A DNA stretch of 7,063 nt from Desulfobacteraceae bacterium (GTDB lineage Bacteria > Desulfobacterota > Desulfobacteria > Desulfobacterales > Desulfobacteraceae). Below are positions 1 to 5,015 of the stretch, one piece after another. Below the pieces are notes generated by a model. That model was not told the origin of the DNA and ran no database searches. It saw only the letters and a list, made by a program, of their open reading frames with translations. A program made the position numbers and the translations under genes. Every line of letters begins with the position of its first letter. Within the stretch, counting starts at the first letter, position 1. The stretch is taken from NCBI GenBank assembly GCA_003354055.1, contig PIVQ01000371.1, positions 1 through 7,063 on the forward strand. The letters run 5' to 3'.

Positions 1-142
1 GAATCAGATCGGTCGCAGGAGGCGTGCAAAAAACGAGAACGTCCCGGCCCGCCTTCTTGAGCTGCAGTGCCAGTGAGGCGACAGGTTGCAGGTCGCCTCG
101 GCTACCCCAGGCTACGATCATAACGCGTCTCGGAGATGTCAT
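1..142 (-). CDS. UGT-type (GT1) glycosyltransferase, N-terminal fragment cut by the window edge
   Basis: The minus strand reads from ATG at 142 to the window edge without a stop, giving 47 residues. The sequence VMIVAWGSRGDLQPVASL, followed by AGRDVLVFCTPP, is the first beta-alpha-beta unit of UGT/MGT-type and sterol-glucosyltransferase-like GT1 enzymes: a hydrophobic strand, then G(S/T)RGD(L/V)QP, a helix, then a second strand ending in PP. Family members transfer a sugar from a nucleotide sugar to a small acceptor or lipid; this half binds the acceptor, so the substrate cannot be told here. A second ATG seven codons later could be the true start. An in-frame TAA lies upstream with no other ATG between, and the ribosome binding site is weak (GGGG 7-8 bases upstream). 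The ATG overlaps the TGA of the preceding reading frame, suggesting translational coupling. The piece is visibly more GC-rich than the rest of the window. The family call is from motif memory, not a search. Confidence 0.72.
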   Translation of the reverse strand, partial: MTSPRRVMIVAWGSRGDLQPVASLALQLKKAGRDVLVFCTPPATDLI

Positions 143-257
143 CGGGCTACCCCACTTGACTGGTCTGCTGCTTTACCCGTCCAATTTGAAAACTCAGCGG
201 TACGAAGTCTCTTTGGATCCCCGTACACAACAATATCTTTAGTGTTGCCGTTGCCAT
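139..257 (-). pseudogene. Truncated, frameshifted start of a GIY-YIG-nuclease-like gene
   Basis: A strong ribosome binding site precedes ATG at 257, but that frame gives only a 36-residue unrecognisable peptide (MATATLKILLCTG...), ending at TAG 147. One frame over, the same DNA reads NGNTKDIVVYGDPKRL and then RTAEFSNWTGKA, which resembles the N-terminus of a family of bacterial GIY-YIG nuclease proteins. One extra G after the ATG would join start and reading frame. After GKA (about position 166) the resemblance stops, and the frame runs through nine residues to TGA at 139-141, overlapping the glycosyltransferase ATG. The likely history is a cassette-borne gene that lost one base near its start and was then cut by a rearrangement bringing in the glycosyltransferase. 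The family assignment rests on memory of about 25 residues. The alternative is a genuine small peptide of 36 codons. Confidence 0.42.
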
Positions 258-262
258 ACTCT

Positions 263-268
263 CTCCTT
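263..268 (-). promoter_or_regulatory. Strong Shine-Dalgarno site (AAGGAG)
   Basis: AAGGAG lies five bases before ATG 257. It is among the best ribosome binding sites in the window, yet it precedes a reading frame of only 36 codons. This supports the idea that a real gene once started here and later broke. Confidence 0.6.
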
Positions 269-270
269 AC

Positions 271-332
271 ATTTAACGACGCGAATCTGCCGCGCGGTTC
301 TTTTGCGTCGGTTGAATTAGCCTATGTTAAAT
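271..332 (-). other. attC-like integron recombination site after the adenosine deaminase gene
   Basis: A 62-bp segment lies 12 bp downstream of the adenosine deaminase stop. Its ends are ATTTAAC and GTTAAAT, perfect inverted repeats that match the attC outer boxes RYYYAAC and GTTRRRY exactly. Inside, reading the minus strand, GC-t-AAT ... CCG can pair with CGG ... ATT-c-GC, giving an imperfect inner stem with unpaired bases, and GACGC/GCGTC offers an alternative pairing. Length, position just after a stop codon, and the ribosome binding site plus ATG immediately beyond are all typical of a cassette boundary. The inner arms are less regular than in textbook sites. Confidence 0.68.
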
Positions 333-344
333 TATAATTTAAAA

Positions 345-1274
345 TCAGCTCATTTTTGATTGCCAAAATTTATAGTTACAAGATTTTTCCAGATCATAAG
401 GCAGTTCTTTTCGGGCCAACTCCATCTCCTTTTTAAAATTAGTTGAGAAAATCAATGTGTCATCTGTTCCAATTACAATGGGAGATTCTTTATCAGTATA
501 AATTCCCTGCACTGGATGCTTCTGGCCTTCACTCCAGCTACCAATATAGCGATGACAAGAAGGACAAACCTCAATGGGTAATTGATGTTTACGAATTATT
601 CTTTTATGCTCTTCTTCTAAAAAAAGGGCATGACCAAGTCTAATTTTGCCAGAACATTCTATATTTTGATTTCGCTCAACCCATTGATCTATTGCATTTA
701 AAGCTATAGTGCTATCAATTCTCTCTTTCTCTAAATTCAATTCCCCTATATGAATAGCCAATCCTAATGGGCTATTCAAAACAGTCTCAATAACTGATTT
801 AAGTCCTTCTCCCTGCAATACGCGAGTACCAGTGGGATTAATACCGGATATATCGATTCCAACGATATAATCAGAAAACTCTAAAGCAAGAGCTATGATT
901 TCCTGCGCGTTTTTTATATCGTGTTTGTAGCGATCAATACTGAGTAACCCTTTGGCTTTTTCTGGATATTTTTGCAGGCCTGATACAAAAGCTTCTACAT
1001 AATGACGTAAAGATATTGTAGAAGAAAAAATTCGAGGTGTTGTGCGAATCTCCAAATAGTCAGCAGTACTTATGTGGATAACATTTTCTGTAGATACTTC
1101 AATCCGTTTTGGCGAGTTGATAAGGTTATGAACAACTTTAAACATTTGAAGAACATCGGCTACTTCAATGTCATCAAGGGCCTTTTGATTGTTATCTGAT
1201 TTAGCAAACCCAACCAACAAATCTTTTGAAATGCTTCCACCTAAATGAAGGTGCAAGTCACAGTGCTTATTCAT
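345..1274 (-). CDS. Adenosine deaminase-family (ADA/ADAL-like) purine deaminase
   Basis: A cytosolic zinc hydrolase of 309 residues that should deaminate adenosine or a related 6-aminopurine nucleoside or nucleotide. Motifs appear in family order: HLHLGGS with metal ligands H8 and H10; LEIRTTPR (74-81), as in the ADAL/N6-methyl-AMP deaminase branch; GIDISG (139-144); HIGE with metal ligand H175 and catalytic E178; RLGH with H215; VCPSCHRY (236-243), where classical enzymes have CPxSN; and IGTDD with metal ligand D271 and D272. The catalytic set is complete, so the enzyme is probably active. Substrate (adenosine, N6-methyl-AMP or other) is open. ATG 1274 was chosen over a TTG five codons earlier because AGGAG lies four bases before it. 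The gene is flanked by two attC-like sites, 1323-1382 upstream and 271-332 downstream, so it has the form of a one-gene integron cassette. Purine deaminases are not standard cassette cargo. Confidence 0.88.
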   Translation of the reverse strand: MNKHCDLHLHLGGSISKDLLVGFAKSDNNQKALDDIEVADVLQMFKVVHNLINSPKRIEVSTENVIHISTADYLEIRTTPRIFSSTISLRHYVEAFVSGLQKYPEKAKGLLSIDRYKHDIKNAQEIIALALEFSDYIVGIDISGINPTGTRVLQGEGLKSVIETVLNSPLGLAIHIGELNLEKERIDSTIALNAIDQWVERNQNIECSGKIRLGHALFLEEEHKRIIRKHQLPIEVCPSCHRYIGSWSEGQKHPVQGIYTDKESPIVIGTDDTLIFSTNFKKEMELARKELPYDLEKSCNYKFWQSKMS

Positions 1275-1278
1275 CCGT

Positions 1279-1283
1279 CTCCT
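1279..1283 (-). promoter_or_regulatory. Ribosome binding site (AGGAG) fixing the deaminase start
   Basis: AGGAG sits four bases before ATG 1274. It lies inside the extension that a TTG start five codons upstream would translate, so ATG 1274 is the better start. Confidence 0.65.
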
Positions 1284-1322
1284 ATCCAAAAGTAAAATGT
1301 TCTATTTAATGCGGTTTAGCCG

Positions 1323-1382
1323 CCTGAACCCTCTAATGAAGCCGTGCGGCTTTTTGTGTCGGCTGCATTAGCTTTGTTAGCA
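1323..1382 (-). other. attC-like integron recombination site after the deacetylase gene
   Basis: It begins two bases after the deacetylase stop. In the minus-strand direction it reads TGCTAAC (R''-like), AAAG, CTAATGCAGCCG, a 15-base centre, CGGCTTCATTAG, AGG, then GTTCAGG (R'-like). The two 12-base arms are complementary except for one C/T mismatch, giving a long stem with one interruption, as in attC L boxes. The R' end has C where the consensus has a purine and R'' begins with TG, so the outer boxes are imperfect. A Rho-independent terminator is less likely: no T-run follows the stem in the transcription direction, and the flanking TAAC/GTT pair is what attC requires. Confidence 0.66.
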
Positions 1383-1384
1383 TT

Positions 1385-2197
1385 TTATCTATCTATTGCT
1401 TGGCTGAGATAAAATCTGTAGTCGTCAAAGTCATGGATTAGTTCTTCCAATTCCATAGAAGGGATTTTGTATGGATCGGTCTCTTCCGTTATATATCTTG
1501 CTGAATATGGAGGCCCGCCATCTTTTTCGTCACTTCCGGGTATCCCGACCAGGTCAGCATACCGAGTCGGTTTTCCATCAGCTTGATATATTGAGCCATC
1601 GATCCAAAGCCGACCGAACCTGTAGCGTTTCCTTACCTCTTGTTCAGCAAGGCTGCTCCAAGAAGTACCAGTGAATGCAAAATCTTTTGGCTGGATCCCT
1701 AATTCTTTTATAAGAATATTATCACTCGTCTCCATCTCCAGTCGGATTGTTTCACCAGAAGGATCATTTTCGCTGAGTTCAGATAAATTCGGGTGTGTAT
1801 GAGTATGAGACCCGACTTGCCAACCTGCATCAAGTAACGCTTTGATATCACTCCAGTTCATGAATTCAAAGTCAGGATGCTTTGAATAGCCTTCCTCCAT
1901 TGGTTCTGTGTTAATAAATAAATTGCCTTTGAACCCGAATTTTTCCATTAGCGGAAATATTTGATCATGAATGGATTTAACTGGATGATCGAAATCAAAC
2001 ATGATCGGCTGGCCGGATATTTTTTCTTTTTGTTTATACCAGTTTTCCAGAATACTGTAATTGATGGAAGTAAATCCAAATTCACTGGCGATTTTGAAAT
2101 ATTCTTGAAAACGTTCTTTCGGTAAAGTGCCTGATACACCGTGACACATAATTAATGGTATTTTCATGTTAAATGCTCTATGTACGTTGAGGTTCAT
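1385..2197 (-). CDS. Polysaccharide deacetylase-like (CE4/NodB-fold) protein with a variant first motif
   Basis: A 270-residue protein, predicted cytoplasmic because no signal peptide is seen. CE4 enzymes remove acetyl groups from N-acetylated sugars using a metal held by Asp-His-His; relatives act on other amides. Seen here: a first strand MKIPLIMCHGVSG (11-23), FDFDHP (67-72) where the family has TFDDG, FPLMEKFGFKGNLFI (81-95) matching the family pattern after that motif, and GSHTHTHP (129-136) giving metal ligands H131 and H135. Aligning from F81 places D70 at the catalytic Asp and H71 at the metal-binding Asp, so the site departs from the norm. FTGTSW (175-180) may be the later conserved strand. 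The substrate is unknown. It starts 39 bp after the reductase stop, so the two are probably co-transcribed. The ribosome binding site is poor; ATG at codon 11 is an alternative start. An attC-like site begins two bases after the stop. Confidence 0.75.
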   Translation of the reverse strand: MNLNVHRAFNMKIPLIMCHGVSGTLPKERFQEYFKIASEFGFTSINYSILENWYKQKEKISGQPIMFDFDHPVKSIHDQIFPLMEKFGFKGNLFINTEPMEEGYSKHPDFEFMNWSDIKALLDAGWQVGSHTHTHPNLSELSENDPSGETIRLEMETSDNILIKELGIQPKDFAFTGTSWSSLAEQEVRKRYRFGRLWIDGSIYQADGKPTRYADLVGIPGSDEKDGGPPYSARYITEETDPYKIPSMELEELIHDFDDYRFYLSQAIDR

Positions 2198-2236
2198 AAG
2201 TCAAAAATCAAGGTATTTCCCCAATTTCTCCGCTAT

Positions 2237-3352
2237 TTATTCTTTGTGCAATTCTAAATAAGCTTCCTGCATGAGTTTTGTTATTGGTATTTTCTGCGGA
2301 CATATTTTTTCGGCACTCGAATAATCACTACTGGGTATTTTAGTCTGAATTTCGCTTGGTAATCGGGCAAACATCTGAGCAACCAAATCAGTTATACCAT
2401 ATCCTCTTGAATACATGAGCATTTCCATAATGTTGAATATAGGTATCCTATCGGCATTTGTTGTTTCACAGACGCCACAGCGCCTACAGAAATATTTTCC
2501 GGTGGTATTTGCATAATCTACCAATGATTTTACAATTTCAGGTTTAAGTGGATTCTCATCTATAGCTGCCAAAACATTCGATTGTAAAATAGATGAGTTA
2601 GCCATGAGAGAACAGATTGATGTTAAAAAGGGGTTCTGCCAAATCGCCCTTAGTTTTAATTGCTCAAAGGAAATATTATAGTCGGTCAACAATGAATCTA
2701 ACTTTTCCTTGCTTGGAAACTTCTGATGCTCAGTTTTTTTCTGAACACTGAGCCCCATGGATTTAACAGCAAATATCCCAATGCCTTTTTCATGACATTT
2801 TTGCAAAGCATCTTCCATGCTTTTAACACTTTGCATCCGATAGTTGTAAAAGGTTTGAATCCCATCTATCCAGCCAAGTTTAGAGGCGCTGCTAAGGCAA
2901 TTATCCATATTTTTATGCGTACAAAATCCAAAGAATCGAATCTTCTTTTCTTTTTTGACTTTCTCAACCCATTTTCTAACATCATTAGTGAGTGCCTTGA
3001 CGTTATCGACTGGATGTATAGCTAAAAAATCTATGAAGGAAATCTCATTGTCTTTGAGAATTGTGTTCAACTGCTCCTGCATAACAATGGGATCAGTTGA
3101 ATAGACTTTTCCGGACAAAAAAATTTTCTCTCGTATTCCTGGATTTTTTTTGAAATATTCGCAATAAACCTTTCCAGTAAATGAAACGATCTCCCAGCAA
3201 TCCACACCTTGCTTTACGGCTTCATCAAGAATAATTTGGCTATCGGTGTTTCCAAAGGACCCACCTCCAAGACAAAGTTTCGATATCTTAACGCCAGTAT
3301 TGCCAAACTCCCGTTTAGGTACAATAAAATCAGTATTATTCTTTTTCATCAT
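2237..3352 (-). CDS. Aldo/keto reductase-like protein with degenerate active-site and C-terminal Fe-S motifs
   Basis: A 371-residue protein with an AKR (TIM-barrel) domain over about residues 12-280 and a C-terminal ferredoxin-like tail. KREFGNTGVKISKLCLGGGSFG (in pieces, residues 13-34) is the usual AKR opening. The family's WDTAxxYG is replaced by WEIVSFTG (53-60): the catalytic Asp is Glu54 and the Tyr is lost. The Lys (K82 in LSGK) and His (H113 in FLAIHPVD) of the tetrad remain. The tail normally carries two CxxCxxCxxxCP clusters. Here the first is CRRCGVC (289-295) with the fourth Cys and Pro missing, and the second retains only CP (351-352). Redox activity is doubtful; it may have a different function or be decaying, although the frame is intact. 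Start MM is ambiguous and no clear ribosome binding site is seen. The deacetylase gene follows after 39 bp, and the pair would form a two-gene cassette. Confidence 0.83.
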   Translation of the reverse strand: MMKKNNTDFIVPKREFGNTGVKISKLCLGGGSFGNTDSQIILDEAVKQGVDCWEIVSFTGKVYCEYFKKNPGIREKIFLSGKVYSTDPIVMQEQLNTILKDNEISFIDFLAIHPVDNVKALTNDVRKWVEKVKKEKKIRFFGFCTHKNMDNCLSSASKLGWIDGIQTFYNYRMQSVKSMEDALQKCHEKGIGIFAVKSMGLSVQKKTEHQKFPSKEKLDSLLTDYNISFEQLKLRAIWQNPFLTSICSLMANSSILQSNVLAAIDENPLKPEIVKSLVDYANTTGKYFCRRCGVCETTNADRIPIFNIMEMLMYSRGYGITDLVAQMFARLPSEIQTKIPSSDYSSAEKICPQKIPITKLMQEAYLELHKE

Positions 3353-3361
3353 ATAAGAAAA

Positions 3362-3397
3362 GCAACTTCCGGATGCAGGTTGAAGCGATTGTTAAGA
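3362..3397 (-). other. Degenerate or truncated attC-like site after the MBL gene
   Basis: Nineteen bases after the MBL stop the minus strand reads TCTTAAC followed by AATCGCTTCAACCTG. This closely follows the usual start of proteobacterial attC sites: R'' ending TAAC, then an L'' arm containing TTCAACC. The opposite arm is not recognisable; only CAAC/GTTG can pair before the sequence runs into the reductase start. It may be a half-site left after deletion, or an unusually diverged attC. The R'' TCTTAAC and the GTTGGGA at the 5' side of the MBL gene differ only by purine transitions, fitting two ends of one cassette. Confidence 0.4.
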
Positions 3398-3416
3398 GGG
3401 TCATATCCTTTCCATA

Positions 3417-4358
3417 TCACTTGTCTGACAATAATTCTATCCTGTCATTAATTCTATAGGAGTTTATATAGAACCCTTTGCCTTTCAATGTACCGTCGAT
3501 TATTTTTTCAATTGCATTTCGAAGATCAACCAGATCCGTATATTTTAAAACCGGTGCTCCAAATCGTTCTGACGGTTGATCCCGATGTGCAGTAAAAAGC
3601 GTTGACTCTGGATGAAGGATATCAACCAATCGGCGGGAAGTGCTCAAATAATTTTTCAGATTTGATCCTGGTAACATTGCAAACAAGGGCCCCGGATAAA
3701 TGAAGTCTCCAGCGAATAAAAAATTGCGATTCCGGTCAAGAAGAACAATTGAGTCTGGTGAATGGCCAGGTGCATGGATTACGGTCAGTGTTCGCCCTCC
3801 AAGATCAATTTGCGAATCCGGAGCCCACCACTCAGATACTGTCAGATTTGGTGCTTTGAATTTCTCAATAAAACCAAGATGCTCCTTTGAGGACACCTGA
3901 AACATGTCCGATTGTGTTCGGCTTCGAAGATGAGGCAAGTCTGGCAAAGCTGCACCGTCAAATTTTGCATGATTGCCTACATGGTCGTAATGTAGGTGTG
4001 ACTGGCTGACTATAACCGGCAACGTGGTCAGTGATTCAATGACTGGTTTGATGTCTCTAACTCCAGGCCCAGTATCGAACAAAATTGCGCGAACTTCACC
4101 TATAATCAGATAATTGTAATTCTGCTGATGATATCTTGGTTCGCCAATTGCGATAGTCTTGGAATCGATATATTCAATAGTGAAATAATCATCAAACCAT
4201 TTAATCGCATCCGATTCCACGACAGGCTCACTCAGAGTTGGAGAAGGCAAAAAAATCCCGGCAACTCTTACAGTTAAATAACGTCGCTGTGGCCAGAATA
4301 AAGCTGCGACTATAACGAGCAGCACTAAAGGTATGATAATTTTTATTTTGATTTTCAT
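3417..4358 (-). CDS. Membrane-anchored metallo-beta-lactamase-fold hydrolase
   Basis: A 313-residue protein. After lysines at 2, 4 and 6, a hydrophobic stretch (about 7-22) followed by PQRR looks like a signal anchor or uncleaved signal peptide, placing the enzyme on the outer face of the inner membrane. The metal site is complete: SHLHYDH (HxHxDH, 121-126), H195 or H199 in HAPGHSPDS, D218 in FAGD, and H258 in TAHRD. These define a binuclear zinc MBL hydrolase of the glyoxalase-II/lactonase-like type. Nothing indicates a true beta-lactamase, and the substrate is unknown. ATG 4358 was chosen over a TTG four codons earlier: GGGAGG lies four bases before it, and that TTG falls inside the recombination box GTTGGGA. 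The gene follows the attC-like site 4365-4428 directly and is followed by a degenerate one, so it looks like a one-gene cassette. Confidence 0.86.
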   Translation of the reverse strand: MKIKIKIIIPLVLLVIVAALFWPQRRYLTVRVAGIFLPSPTLSEPVVESDAIKWFDDYFTIEYIDSKTIAIGEPRYHQQNYNYLIIGEVRAILFDTGPGVRDIKPVIESLTTLPVIVSQSHLHYDHVGNHAKFDGAALPDLPHLRSRTQSDMFQVSSKEHLGFIEKFKAPNLTVSEWWAPDSQIDLGGRTLTVIHAPGHSPDSIVLLDRNRNFLFAGDFIYPGPLFAMLPGSNLKNYLSTSRRLVDILHPESTLFTAHRDQPSERFGAPVLKYTDLVDLRNAIEKIIDGTLKGKGFYINSYRINDRIELLSDK

Positions 4359-4362
4359 GAAG

Positions 4363-4368
4363 CCTCCC
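4363..4368 (-). promoter_or_regulatory. Ribosome binding site (GGGAGG) overlapping the attC R' box
   Basis: GGGAGG lies four bases before the MBL start ATG 4358 and shares bases with the R'-like box GTTGGGA. The MBL gene's translation signal is thus built into the recombination junction, as in very compact cassettes. Confidence 0.6.
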
Positions 4369-4428
4369 AACGCCGCGGTTCACAGGCCGCGAGGTATGAG
4401 CGGTCCTTTGTGAAACCGCATGTTAGCT
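4365..4428 (-). other. attC-like integron recombination site after the GNAT gene (clearest in the window)
   Basis: A 64-bp site starts nine bases after the GNAT stop. In the minus direction it has R'' AGCTAAC, then TGCGGTTTCACA, an inner GGACCGC, a 9-base loop, GCGGCC, then TGTGAACCGC and R' GTTGGGA. The outer arms GCGGTT-T-CACA and TGTG-AACCGC pair perfectly apart from one bulged T, and the inner arms GG-A-CCGC and GCGGCC pair with one bulged A. Bulged bases on one side of the stem are a hallmark of attC. The R'' box AGCTAAC is an exact complement of GTTAGCT at 4923-4929, upstream of the GNAT gene, as expected for the two ends of one cassette. Confidence 0.75.
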
Positions 4429-4437
4429 AATTTTTTG

Positions 4438-4902
4438 TCACAATAATTTTTGCATTGGAGTAAAGCGCATGCCTTCCTCGTTGATTTCATCTCCCAGAAC
4501 TTCAAATCCAGCTTCTTCATAAAATGATTTGGAATTTGGTGATGAACTTACGGTAACTGCCGATAATTCAGGGTTCTGATTCAAACAATTTTTAATTGCT
4601 TCATCGATAAGATTCTTACCGATACCTTTACCTTGATAACGTGGGTCGACAAAAAATAAGGCTATATGGCATTCATTAATTACCGATAGCATCCCAATTG
4701 TTTTTGATTGGTCTTTGGCCACAATGACAAACGTTTTTTTTCCACCATTCCTCTCACTCAATCCGGCTGGTGAAAGCATACTAAGAAACTTGGCAACACC
4801 GTTTTTCGAATAAACAGGAGCTACATGCCTGTGAAAGACCCGCAGTATGAGTTCGTAAGTTTCCTGTTCTTCACCTTTTTTCATTGAACAAAAATAAATC
4901 AC
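4438..4902 (-). CDS. GNAT-family N-acetyltransferase (cassette-type)
   Basis: A 154-residue protein that fills a single GNAT domain. It should transfer an acyl group from acetyl-CoA to an amine; the substrate is unknown. MKKGEEQETYELILRVF (7-23) is the first helix. LFFVDPRYQGKGIGKNLID (82-100) is motif A: strand beta4, the R-x-x-G-x-G pyrophosphate loop and the following helix. SPNSKSFYEEAGFE (121-134) is motif B, with the common Y-x-x-x-G-F pattern. The GTG start at 4902 is preferred over ATG seven codons later: AAAGG lies eight bases before it and the later ATG has no ribosome binding site and would remove strand beta1. The gene lies between GTTAGCT (4923-4929) and AGCTAAC at the start of the attC-like site 4365-4428, so gene, short leader and attC have the exact form of a mobile cassette. 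Acetyltransferases are frequent integron cargo. Resistance activity cannot be inferred. Confidence 0.87.
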   Translation of the reverse strand: MIYFCSMKKGEEQETYELILRVFHRHVAPVYSKNGVAKFLSMLSPAGLSERNGGKKTFVIVAKDQSKTIGMLSVINECHIALFFVDPRYQGKGIGKNLIDEAIKNCLNQNPELSAVTVSSSPNSKSFYEEAGFEVLGDEINEEGMRFTPMQKLL

Positions 4903-4922
4903 TATGATTACCTTTAATTAAC

Positions 4923-4970
4923 AGCTAACCCTAAATCTGCGGTTTGTCCGCAACATTTGACTTGTTGAGT
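4923..4970 (-). other. Short attC-like boundary upstream of the GNAT cassette
   Basis: In the minus direction: ACTCAAC (an exact RYYYAAC), a short AAAT arm, a TGCGG/CCGCA hairpin with a 5-base loop, an ATTT arm, then GTTAGCT. The GTTAGCT end is the best-supported part because it mirrors AGCTAAC at the other end of the GNAT cassette. At 48 bp the site is shorter than usual attC sites and its outer arms are weak. It also abuts a REP-like palindrome (4956-5006), so the original site may have been altered by that element. Confidence 0.4.
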
Positions 4971-5006
4971 TTTTTCAAAGGTCAAACGCAGACGCGACCC
5001 CTTTTT
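4956..5006. repeat. REP-like palindromic element (RAYT-associated style)
   Basis: The minus strand carries AAAAAGGGGTCGCGTCTGCG and then TTTGACC, just after the tautomerase stop. This follows a layout I recall from REP/RAYT-type palindromic elements (A-run, GGGGTC, xxGTCT, TTTGAC). TTTGAC and GTCAAA at the outer positions form an inverted repeat, and CGC-GTCT-GCG a smaller one. No transposase is in the window. The family link is from memory; only the palindromes are directly seen. Confidence 0.38.
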
Positions 5007-5015
5007 ATTTTGAGA

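Noticed and set aside
24..337. Plus-strand reading frames at the left end
   Set aside because: They have no ribosome binding site or family motif, and they lie opposite the glycosyltransferase start, the GIY-YIG-like remnant and an attC-like site that explain the DNA better.
443..643. Plus-strand frame inside the adenosine deaminase gene
   Set aside because: It is the antisense of a gene with a full set of catalytic motifs and shows no motif of its own. The same holds for plus-strand frames at 1471-1674, 2726-3025, 3209-3451, 3700-3900, 5713-6077 and 6286-6537.
1333..1371. Rho-independent terminator of the deacetylase gene
   Set aside because: The stem is strong but no T-run follows in the transcription direction, and TAAC/GTT boxes flank it, so an attC-like site fits better.
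1948..2139. Minus-strand 63-codon frame inside the deacetylase gene
   Set aside because: It overlaps the deacetylase in another frame, has no ribosome binding site, and its peptide is unlike any known protein.
3417..4358. Metallo-beta-lactamase antibiotic resistance gene
   Set aside because: The fold and metal motifs fit the broad MBL superfamily, but the FAGD and HAPGHSPDS pattern is that of general hydrolases, and the zinc-2 Cys of B1 enzymes is absent.
345..4902. An anti-phage defence island built from deaminase, MBL hydrolase, GNAT and a GIY-YIG remnant
   Set aside because: No recognised defence pair or effector is complete. The genes are separated by cassette boundaries and look like independent cargo, so a joint system is not supported.
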